Assembly: GCA_951799425.1 (NCBI GenBank)
Contig: OX637394.1
Location: 45,038,642 to 45,102,641, forward strand
Reading direction: 5' to 3'
DNA from: Ilex aquifolium
Lineage: Eukaryota > Streptophyta > Magnoliopsida > Aquifoliales > Aquifoliaceae
DNA: 64,000 bases
This document shows positions 55,564-64,000 of the stretch, in pieces. The notes beneath the pieces were generated by a model that was given only the letters and a program-made list of their open reading frames with translations, did no database searches and was not told the DNA's origin. The position numbers and the translations under genes are program-made. How positions within the stretch are numbered: position 1 is the first letter of the stretch; each line of letters begins with the position of its first letter.

Positions 55564-58500
55564 CAATCACAGTTTGGTCGGCTCGGAGTAGATGAGCCCG
55601 CGCTGGAACCGGCCGACCGTTCCACCGAGCCTCTGATCAAGGTCCAGCTTGATCCCGAAGATGAGGGGAGATATTTCTTGATAGGATCCACATTGGAGGG
55701 TGCTGAGAGGGAGGAAATGAGTTCTTTTCTGCGCCGGAATGTCGATATATTTGCTTGGACTCATTCCGAGATGACAGGGATCAATCCCGAGGTCATGACT
55801 CATAGACTCCATGCCAACCCGAGGGTGAAGCCAGTAAGGCAAAAGGCAAGAAGAACGGCTCCGCATCATGCAAAGGCTGTGGAGGAGGAGGTTGACAAAT
55901 TACTAGAGGCGGGTACCATTCGGGAGGTCCAGTTTCCCGAGTGGCTGTCTAACACTGTGCGCGAAAAAGAAGGAGGGTAAATGGCGGGTTTGCGTAGATT
56001 TCACCGACTTGAATAAGGCGTGTCCCAAAGATGGATACCCGCTTCCTAAAGTTGATCAGTTGGTAGATGCGACTGCAGGTCACAAGCGCATCACCTTCAT
56101 GGATGCTCGGGCGGGATATCACCAAATCCCATTAGACGAGTCGGACCAAGAGAAGACAGCCTTTATTACCCCCCGGGGAATCTATTGCTATACTGTGATG
56201 CCGTTTGGGTTGAAAAACGCCGGAGCTACCTACCAGCGGTTGATGAACAAAATGTTCAAACACCTTCTCGGCGTGACCATGGAGGTGTACATTGACGACA
56301 TGCTAGTAAAGAGTAGAGAGAGCGCCGATCATCTGGCAGATCTCGGCGTCACGTTTTCTATACTCCGGCGCTACGGATTGAAGCTTAATGCATCGAAGTG
56401 CGCTTTTGGGGTAAGCTCGGGGAAGTTCCTAGGATACCTGGTGACCCACAGGGGTATCGAAGCTAACCCCGACCAGATTCATGCAGTCCAAAACGTCCAG
56501 GCTCCTAGGACTATCAAAGACATCCAGAAGTTAACTGGGATGCTCGCCGCCCTTAGCCGGTTTATTTCTAAATCCTCTGATAAGTGCAAGTCATTCTTTG
56601 CCAAGTTGAAGGGTGCGGCGAAGGGGGTATGGGACGACGAATGTGAACGAGCACTTGAAAGGGTTAAGAAGTATCTGAAATGTCCTCCGACTCTATCCGT
56701 CCCGGTGGCGGAGGAAACGCTATACCTCTACCTGTCTGTCTCGGAGGAGGCCGTTAGTGGCGCGTTGGTAAGGGAATGTGAAGGGGCCCAAAGGCCCGTA
56801 TATTTCGTCAGTAAGACCTTGCTTGACGCCGAGACAAGGTACCTGCCGATGGAGAAGCTGGTCCTTGCGCTGATAGTCTCGGCGAGAAAACTCAGGCACT
56901 ATTTCCAGGCGCACATCATTGAGGTAATGACTGATCGCCCTCTCAGGCCCATCCTTCAGAGAGCCGACTTGTCAGGCAGAATTGCCAAGTGGGCCGTAGA
57001 GCTTGGTGAATTCGAGATAAGGTACAAACCCCGTAGTTCGATTAAGGGGCAAGTCCTGGCTGATTTTATCGCCGAGTTCTCTGCGGCCGAGCCCCCGCCG
57101 AAGATCGGCGCTTTGGGTGTTGACTGGAGCCTGCATGTCGACGGGTCCTCGAACGCAAGGGGGGCAGGAGTAGGGGTAATACTAGCTAGTACAGAAGGAT
57201 TCACAATTGAAAGAGCTATCAGATTGGGATTTAAAGCATCCAATAATGAAGCCGAATATGAGGCGCTGCTGGCGGGACTCGATGTTGCCTACTCGGTCGG
57301 AGTTAGGCACCTGCAGGCCTTCTGCGACTCCCAGCTGGTGGTAAATCAGATCAATGGTGACTTTGAAGTCCGAGATACGAGAATGAAAGCTTACTGTCAA
57401 AAGGCGAAAGCCAAGATAGAGAAATTTGCAAAGGTGGAAATCTCCCAGATTCCAAGAGATCAGAACACCCACGCCGACGCCCTGGCTTGCCTGGCCTCGG
57501 CATTGGCCTCAGAAGTAACGCGGCGTATCACAATTGAAAACCGGGAGAAACCAAGTATAGAGGAGACATACGTCCAGCTAGCGTTGCCGGTGCATGTGCA
57601 GTCAACTACCGGCTGGATGGTTCCTATTATTGCCTACTTGACAGAAGGCGTGCTCCCCGAGGATATCAAGGAAGCCAGAAAGATCAGGCTCAAGGCCCCT
57701 AGGTTCTGGATTTCCGGCGATCAGCAACTTTATAGGAAATCTTTCTCCGGTCCCCATCTGCTTTGCGTCCCTGAGGACAAGGTGGAACCCCTGCTCTATG
57801 AAATCCATGAAGGCATATGCGGAAGTCACACGGGAGGCAGATCCCTTGCACACCGAGCAGTGACACAAGGATATTGGTGGCCATATATGCAAAGAGACGC
57901 GAAGAGCTACGTGAGAAGATGCGACAAATGCCAGAAGTTCGCCCCCATTATCCGACAACCGGCGGGGGACCTGAACTTTATGATTAGTCCTTGGCCTTTC
58001 TCTCAATGGGGAATAGACATTGTGGGTCCACTTCCGAAGGCCCCCTTAGGCAAGAAATTCTTGTTGGTGGCAACCGATTACTTCACCAAGTGGATCGAAG
58101 CCGAGCCCCTCAGCCGTATCCGAGATGCCGAGACAAAGAGATTCGTTTGGCGGAACATTATCACTCGGTTTGGGATTCCCAGAGCTATAATCTCGGACAA
58201 CGGCACCCAATTCAACAGTGGCCCTTTCAGAGAATTTTGCTCGGGGTTTGGAATACGTAATTACTATTCCACACCAGCGTACCCCCAGAGCAATGGGCAA
58301 GCAGAGGTTTCTAACAAGACTGTGTTGGCAGGGATCAAGAAGAGGCTTGAAAAGGCAAAAGGAAAGTGGACCGAGGAGTTGCTCAACGTGATGTGGGCCT
58401 ATAGGACGACACCGAGGACTTCAACAGGGGAAACGCCGTTTGCCTTAACTTACGGGGTGGAGGCTGTCATCCCGCTTGAAGTCGGGCTCCCGACCATCAG

Positions 58501-58852
58501 GAGTCAAGCGTTTGATCTGGGGAATAATGACCAGATGCTCGCCAGAGATCTGGACTTAGCCGAAGAGAAGAGAGAATTGGCGTCCATCAAGCTAGCCAAG
58601 TACCAAGGAGAACTATCGAGACAGCACCACAAGAAGATCCGACTCAGAGATTTTAAGGTGGGGGACTTGGTCCTCAGAAAGGTAGTAGGCGCTGCTCGGG
58701 AACCCACAGAGGGTAAACTCGGACCTAATTGGGAAGGCCCCTACAAAGTGGTTGCAGTGGGGGGCACCGGGGCGTATAGGCTACAGGATATGGATGGCAT
58801 TGATGTAGTCCGCCCTTGGAATGTATCTAACCTGAAGAGATATTTTTGTTAA
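55564..58852 (+). pseudogene. Gypsy pol: RT, RNase H, second RNase H, integrase; one frameshift
   Basis: After the TAG the same frame runs to 55980 (FAWTHSEMTGINPEVMTHRL; LEAGTIREVQFPEWLSNTV). Near 55955 two bases appear lost, and pol resumes in another frame with KWRVCVDFTDLNKACPKDGY to TAA at 58852. Blocks: reverse transcriptase (FGLKNAGATYQRLMN; YIDDMLVKS near 56290), RNase H, a second archaeal-type RNase H keeping D-E-D-D (HVDGSSNARG, NEAEYEALLA, FCDSQLVVNQ, THADALA; 57135-57490), integrase zinc region (H...RRCDKCQKF near 57920) and core D-D-E (GIDIVGPLP, ISDNGTQF, NGQAEVSNK; 58010-58310). One frameshift is the only clear lesion. Because of it this copy should not make full pol on its own. 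Confidence 0.93.
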
Positions 58853-58893
58853 TACAAGTTCATTATTCTGTCAATTTGTCAATGCAGATGTCA

Positions 58894-59835
58894 ACGAGAC
58901 GAGCTCTCGGTCGTTAGGGGCATGGTCCCGAGAGGTATAAGACCTCACCATTGAGGCAACGCTCTCAAATCCAACACGAGACGAGCTCTCGGTCGTTAGG
59001 GGCATGGTCCCGAGGGGTATAAGACCTCACCATTGAGGCAACGCTCTGAAATCCAACACGAGACGAGCTCTCGGTCGTTAGGGGCATGGTCCCGAGGGGT
59101 ATAAGACCTCACCATTGAGGCAACGCTCTCAAATCCAACGAGACGAGCTCTCGGTCGTTAGGGGCATGGTCCCGAGCGGTATAAGACCTCACCATTGAGG
59201 CAACGCTCTCAAATCCAACACGAGACGAGCTCTCGGTCGTTAGGGGCATGGTCCCGAGGGGTATAAGACCTCACCATTGAGGCAACGCTCTCAAATCCAA
59301 CACGAGACGAGCTCTCGGTCGTTAGGGGCATGGTCCCGAGGGGTATAAGACCTCACCATTGAGGCAACGCTCTCAAATCCAACACGAGACGAGCTCTCGG
59401 TCGTTAGGGGCATGGTCCCGAGGGGTATAAGACCTCACCATTGAGGCAACGCTCTCAAATCCAACACGAGACGAGCTCTCGGTCGTTAGGGGCATGGTCC
59501 CGAGGGGTATAAGACCTCACCATTGAGGCAACGCTCTCAAATCCAACACGAGACGAGCTCTCGGTCGTTAGGGGCATGGTCCCGAGGGGTATAAGACCTC
59601 ACCATTGAGGCAACGCTCTCAAATCCAACACGAGACGAGCTCTCGGTCGTTAGGGGCATGGCCCCGAGGGGTATAAGACCTCACCATTGAGGCAACGCTC
59701 TCAAATCCAACACGAGACGAGCTCTCGGTCGTTAGGGGCATGGTCCCGAGGGGTATAAGACCTCACCATTGAGGCACCGCTCTCAAATCCAACACGAGAC
59801 GAGCTCTCGGTCGTTAGGGGCGCGGCCCTGAGGAG
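58894..59835 (+). repeat. 82-bp tandem array, about 11.5 copies, gypsy 3' region
   Basis: GACGAGCTCTCGGTCGTTAG begins each unit at about 58897, 58979, 59061, 59139 and then every 82 bp to 59797. One spacing is 78 bp (loss of CACG). Units are nearly identical; the last is partial and diverged. Such arrays before the 3' LTR are typical of Tat elements and can seed satellite DNA. Confidence 0.96.
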
Positions 59836-60178
59836 AGGTTTATGATAGTGTGGTGCCCAGCAGTTTAGGGGTTTACTCATCCTTCACCCAAGTATTTTTC
59901 TTCTGAAGAGTTCTCGGAGGTAAAGGGAGGAGTACTCGGCAGCTATTTGCTCGAAAGAGAATTGAGATTGCAAAGTTCTCAAATGCCCAAGAGTTCCCCT
60001 ATTTATAGGGAGATGGGAGAGCGGGAATCGAGGAGACGTTCATCATTACAGAATTTGAAAAGGGCGGCTCAAGACGTGCAAGTAACCGCCCCTCGTTAAA
60101 TGGACGTGACAGGCAAGCCCCCTCTCTGCTTGCGCCACCTGTCCCACGCCGCAAAAAGAGTTAGGGCTGGGGGGCAGT
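59836..60178 (+). other. Gypsy 3' untranslated region and polypurine tract
   Basis: Non-coding, ending in GGCTGGGGGGCAGT next to the right LTR. Confidence 0.75.
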
Positions 60179-60924
60179 TGGAGGGAATCGAGACGGCTCG
60201 GCAGGCCCCAAGGCGACACGTGTACAAATGAAGCCGTTACGGAGTGCAGGAGTCGAGTACAAGGGAATACGCCGAGTAGTAAGCAGGAGCCGAGAAGGCG
60301 CTGTTCCATGGAGCCAGGAATGAACCTCTGACACCAGCAGTTAATGAGATGTGACCCAGCATTTATGAAGACGCGAGTGACTTGGACAGCATTAAATGCG
60401 CCTCTGCATCCTCGAAGACCCAAACTGACAGTGATGAGTGGATGCATTAATGACTGTGATGCCGAGTTCTCACATAGGGCCGAGTGCCCCTAAACACCGA
60501 GTACTCGGGTGTAGGCGTCAGACACCGTCCATAGGCACTCAAGTGTCTTGATAGCCTGATGAACTCGGCGTTGCCCCGAGGTTGGATATCCCCCCGCCGA
60601 GCATTGATGGCGCGGGAATCTAGATAAAAATCACTCATTACATATGGGTAATGGCAACAGGCATTGATTGCTGAGACAACCCCAGTGTCAGAGCAATCAT
60701 TACAGGTTTGTGTATAAATACTCCTCAGAACAATGAACAAAGGTACGCAAAATCTATCCAGAATTCACACAAGAAGAGCTTTCCCCCATTCTTACTAACT
60801 AAAGCTTCGGAGGGGATAAGCCGGGCGTGCGCCTGGCTCCCTTTTTCCTAACCTTGTGATTGTTTCAGGGTCCGCTATCAGTCCAGCCGCTACTCGATAT
60901 TGATTGCAGGAATTATCCCGTGCA
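60179..60924 (+). repeat. Right gypsy LTR
   Basis: 746 bp, colinear with the left LTR without gaps. Confidence 0.97.
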
Positions 60925-61265
60925 ATTATATATTATATAATATTTATATATTATAATATTCTATTATATTATAGTTATATATACATATATATATACATAT
61001 ATATATAAATTCTTATATATAAATTCCTAGATATATATATACATATATATATATAATATATATATAAATTCGTAGATATATATATACATATATATACCAA
61101 TTTATATATATATATATACGTATATATATAATATACATATAAATTCTTATATATATAATATATATAAATATATATATATTTATATATACGAATTTTAATA
61201 ATATTATATAATATAATATTTATATATTATATTATAATATCTATTATATATATATATATTATATA
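60925..61265. repeat. (TA)-rich low-complexity tract
   Basis: About 340 bp of TATATAT/AATATT with repeated ACATATATATA and TATAAATTC words. It begins at the gypsy target site, which is itself in TA-rich DNA (ATATAATATATTATATTATT on the left). Confidence 0.92.
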
Positions 61266-61553
61266 TTATGAGAGAGAGGAAGAAGTAAAAAAAAAAAAAG
61301 AATGAAGAAATTTGCTCCTAAGGAGACTCGAAGGGCAGACCTCATTAAAGTCCAAAATTGTTCTCCTTGTTTTCAAAATTTTCAAAGAAAACTCTGAAAA
61401 CAAGCTAGACTTGTTTTCTGTTTCTTTGACTCAATTCTCAAAATTTTCTAAAATTTGGAGAACAAAAAAGCTAAACAAACAGGTTTTGAGTGTTTTTGAA
61501 ATTTTGAGAACAAAAAACAGTTTTCGAAACACAAACCAAACACGCCCAGAATC
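61266..61553. mobile_element. Right arm of the GGGC-TGTTTGGTTTG element
   Basis: Ends ...CACAAACCAAACACGCCC at 61553, the inverse of the left end at 52251. A-rich GAGAACAAAAA words match the left arm loosely. Confidence 0.5.
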
Positions 61554-61606
61554 TTCGTGAACCACGCAATATAATAATTCAGTACCCATTTGGATATTAC
61601 AACTTA

Positions 61607-62469
61607 GGGAGAATTACACTCAGATCCTCTGAGGTTTATCACTTAATTACTTAGATCCTTTAAAAATTGTACACGCGTAACACTTAAATCCCGGCTGTAA
61701 ATATATTCATTAATAAATTATATTCAAATCCCTTGAAGTTTGTAAACATATATTACTTAGACCTTTAAGTTTAAATTATTATATTTAGACAAAAAATACT
61801 TCAATCAAAGATAAAATATTAAATATTTTAAATTTTACAATTAAAATTTATTTTCTATTGTATCATTTATTGAAATACAATCACAAATAAAAATTCATTT
61901 TTTTTTCTTAAAAAATAGTAAATAGTATATAATTATATTATCTATTGCAATTTAATTTGGTCGTTTAAACGACCAAATTAAAATATCAAACTATCTCAAT
62001 TAAAGATAAAAGGTATTGTGTCCATTACAGTTTGACCAATTGTTTAATTTTTTAGTTTTATTCTAATAATACTAACTATGATTTTTTTTTTAAAAATTAG
62101 ATTTTTATTTTTTGATTTTATTTCTATAAATGACATAATAGAACATAAATTTTGGATGTAAAATTTATGTTCTATTATGAATGACTTAGACCATTTGTTT
62201 GATTTTTTAGTTTTATTTTAATAGATAGTATAATTTTATACTAATTATAATTTTTTAAGAAAAAAATTAAATTTTTAATTTTAATTTTATTTCAATAAAT
62301 GATACGATAGAATATGAATTTTGGTTATAAAATTTAAAATATTTGATATTCTATCTTTAATTGGAATATTTTTAGTCTAAGTATAATATTTTAAATTTAA
62401 GGGATCTAAGTAATACATATCTACAAACTTCAAGAGAATCTAAGTGTAATTTATTAACGGATATTCTCC
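61607..62469. mobile_element. Non-autonomous MULE, 863 bp, with perfect 9-bp TSD
   Basis: Left end GGGAGAATTACACTCAGATC, right end inverted GGAGAATATCCGTTAATAAATT leading into ACACTTAGATTCTCTTGA. Flanks TACAACTTA (61598-61606) and TACAACTTA (62470-62478) are identical. Inner repeats of ATTACTTAGATCC/ATTACTTAGACC occur in both halves. Non-coding. Confidence 0.9.
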
Positions 62470-62529
62470 TACAACTTATTATAATCCTGTTTCCACTCGA
62501 ATGAGTTCAAGGTTTTGTTTTGTTGGAGA

Positions 62530-62806
62530 GGAACAGAAAGCGCCAGTCTGAGAGCAATCAACCACAATAAAGTCTTTTTTCTTTTTCTTCTTCAGATTTC
62601 CGGGAAAATAGAGAAGCAAATATGAATAAGAGATAACTAGGGTGGACTTTTCATGCTATTAATAGGAGGCTTTTCTTATTTTCCTCGCAGTTCTGTGAAT
62701 CATAAGCAGTGGGATCAGATACCCAGATTCCAGAATCCCACTTAAAGTCCAAGAATCTGTTCATACAGTCCATACATACCCACCCACCCTCTCTTTCAGA
62801 GGTAAG

Positions 62807-62837
<31 letters not shown>

Positions 62838-63526
62838 TGCTCTCTCTCTGCAGAGGTGAATATTCCATAATTCCTGATCTAGATGATATGATGTTCATTC
62901 ATTATCAATGATTTCATATTCTTGATTAAATTGATTACTTGTTTTTGTAGTAATTTTTCTTGTTGTATTAACAGATTGGATAATACATTACGTAAAAAGC
63001 ATTTTATAAATTGCCTTCGTTTTACCTCTGCTTATTTGAAAAGTTTAATCTCACCATGGGTACAGTGTGTATGTATATGTAATAAGATCATGTTATGGAA
63101 TTTTCCATTATGTAGGTTCTTCTATACATTTACACTATATTGAGAATTGTTCTAGTTCTCTTATAGATTTTTTTCTTACCAGGTGTGTTAATTGTTCTGG
63201 TTTAGCTGATTCTGAAGTTAAGTTGTTCATTACTTACACGAGCTGCTATATAAAGGAAGCAACAATGTCTACCCCTAACGACAATGGGGCTTCGGTTAGG
63301 CTTGAGGTTTGTAACCAAGCCTTTGTATTCCTTAATGTAGGACAAGTGATACTTTATAGAGCAATATTAATTGTTTTTTGGGTTATTAGAGTTTATTAAC
63401 ATATGAAGTATCTTTGGTCAGGGAAAGTATGCTGCAATGTTAGTGTGTTGGCTCCTAGGAAATGGGTGCCTCTTTTCTTGGAACAGTATGCTGACAATAG
63501 AAGATTACTATGGGTATTTGTTCCCG
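62530..63526 (+). CDS. Equilibrative nucleoside transporter (ENT3/ENT8-like), first exons
   Basis: Coding exon 1 is 63265-63306 (MSTPNDNGASVRLE) and exon 2 is 63422-63526 (GKYAAMLVCWLLGNGCLFSW, NSMLTIEDYYGYLFP). They join in phase at RLE-GKY with GT/AG sites; the gene leaves the window, and I found no third exon by 64000. The block RLEGKYxAMxVCxxLGxGxLxSWNSxLTIxDYY is the start and first membrane helix of plant equilibrative nucleoside transporters, integral plasma-membrane proteins of about 420 residues with eleven helices that carry nucleosides and, in Arabidopsis ENT3, fluorouridine. The interval start marks the probable leader: an untranslated exon ends CAGAG at about 62801 before a GTAAGATCC donor, and an AG near 63181 may close that intron. 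Frame is clean. A live gene is likely. Confidence 0.86.
62802..63181 (+). other. Probable 5' UTR intron of the transporter gene
   Basis: Donor GTAAGATCC at 62802, T-rich body, acceptor TTTTTTTCTTACCAG near 63181. Introns in the leader are common in plant genes and can raise expression. The acceptor choice is uncertain. Confidence 0.45.
62811..62838. repeat. (CT)n microsatellite
   Basis: About 13 CT units, followed by further CT-rich sequence to 62850, just inside the putative leader intron. Confidence 0.9.
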
Positions 63527-64000
63527 GTAATTGCCATCTCCTGCAGTTGCATTCGTTTCGTTAGGTTTCTAATATGATTTTTCTTTGATGTGTAAAGTTC
63601 GAAATTTGGAGCCTTTAATTGCTGTTAGTCATTATATGTTTCATTCCTAAATCTAAATGCTTGGTTTCGTATTAGGCAGATACCATTTATGTGCCTTTTG
63701 TCCCTAATACTATTCTTCTTTAGAACATGTTTTTTTTTCTCGGGTGTACCTCTGCTTATGTTTCAGTTCATAAGTAATCGTTTCTTGATGTTGTTTGCTG
63801 CTGGTTTTTTAATATTTCTAGTTGTATGTTCTATTTTTCCAGTTTTGCTTGGTAACAGTAACAATATTGGTTGTACAGGAAGCACCTAATGCATGCCCTT
63901 GGAACTATGTCATCAACAACTAATTATACTTGACTACCACTCAACTTGTGCAATCCAAAAACAAACAAACAACACTCAGCCATTATAGGATAAGTAGAAA
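63527..64000 (+). other. Second coding intron of the transporter (open at the window edge)
   Basis: Begins at the donor GTAATTGCC. T-rich with no exon matching the expected next ENT block (YHPSRVLTLVYQ). Short frames here are not supported. Confidence 0.55.

Larger units (their letters stand above)
52540..60924 (+). mobile_element. Full-length young Ty3/gypsy element, Tat lineage, 8385 bp
   Basis: Two 746-bp LTRs (52540-53285, 60179-60924; TG...CA) differ at 7 positions by my count. The 5-bp target duplication ATTAT is perfect (52535-52539 and 60925-60929). A TTGGCACCGTCTGTGGG primer binding site follows the left LTR and a G-rich polypurine tract (GGCTGGGGGGCAGT) precedes the right one. It encodes gag-protease, then after a TAG a frameshifted pol with reverse transcriptase, RNase H, a second RNase H and integrase. 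The second RNase H before integrase and the tandem repeats upstream of the 3' LTR mark the Tat lineage. Confidence 0.97.

Noticed and set aside
58894..59835. Regularly spaced repeats that might suggest a CRISPR array
   Set aside because: Units are contiguous 82-bp tandem copies without unique spacers, inside a plant retrotransposon.
62922..63399. Open frames in the transporter leader
   Set aside because: They lie in the predicted 5' UTR intron and leader; the conserved transporter start is the ATG at 63265 spliced to 63422, which these frames read through.

Overview
This 64 kb window is nuclear DNA of a flowering plant, most likely a eudicot. The evidence is spliced plant genes (cyclin D, nucleoside transporter), plant-type LTR retrotransposons, and nested Mutator, hAT and CACTA transposons. 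There are no bacterial operons, no CRISPR array and no tRNA or rRNA gene that I could recognise. The species cannot be told. Only the two edges look like live host genes: the 5' part of a CYCD6-like cyclin at the left edge (minus strand) and the first exons of an equilibrative nucleoside transporter at the right edge (plus strand). Everything between is accessory DNA, dead host genes and nested mobile elements.

Layout. 0.35-1.1 kb: decayed LTR tail. 1.2-9.7 kb: a large, mutated Mutator-like element (MULE) with a transposase relic, a plant-mobile-domain (PMD) relic and at least two further unrecognised reading frames on the same strand. 9.7-14.1 kb: foldback MITEs, a SINE and a LINE fragment. 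14.5-18.7 kb: an LTR element whose interior shows no pol but holds an unrecognised ORF and a 127-bp coding tandem repeat; it carries a Harbinger-like insertion and a clean hAT insertion. 19-20.3 kb: gypsy protease and LINE relics. 20.7-33.5 kb: an aromatic amino acid (tyrosine/tryptophan) decarboxylase pseudogene on the minus strand, split by a 1.34-kb hAT, a 9.4-kb CACTA element and a third ~0.5-kb insertion. The CACTA element contains captured exons of two unrelated host genes, a plastid-type GET3 ATPase and cytosolic methionyl-tRNA synthetase, so it is a Pack-CACTA.

34-41 kb: LTR-like fragments, a second composite CACTA element, a sulfotransferase pseudogene fragment and simple repeats. 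41.1-49.7 kb: a decayed full-length copia element that hosts a 1.7-kb MULE with a perfect 9-bp target duplication. 50.3-51.1 kb: a SINE split by another small MULE. 52.5-60.9 kb: a young full-length Tat-lineage gypsy element (746-bp LTRs differing at 7 sites, TSD ATTAT) with gag-protease, a frameshifted pol with a second RNase H, and twelve 82-bp repeats before its 3' LTR. 61.6-62.5 kb: a third small MULE with a perfect TSD. 62.5-64 kb: the transporter gene.

The elements do not cooperate in a pathway; the window is a stratigraphy of insertions. The most notable objects are the Pack-CACTA with two captured genes, the decarboxylase whose frame can be followed across the insertions, the PMD-carrying MULE with extra ORFs, and the LTR element with a repeated coding unit. 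All calls come from reading the sequence; no database search was possible.
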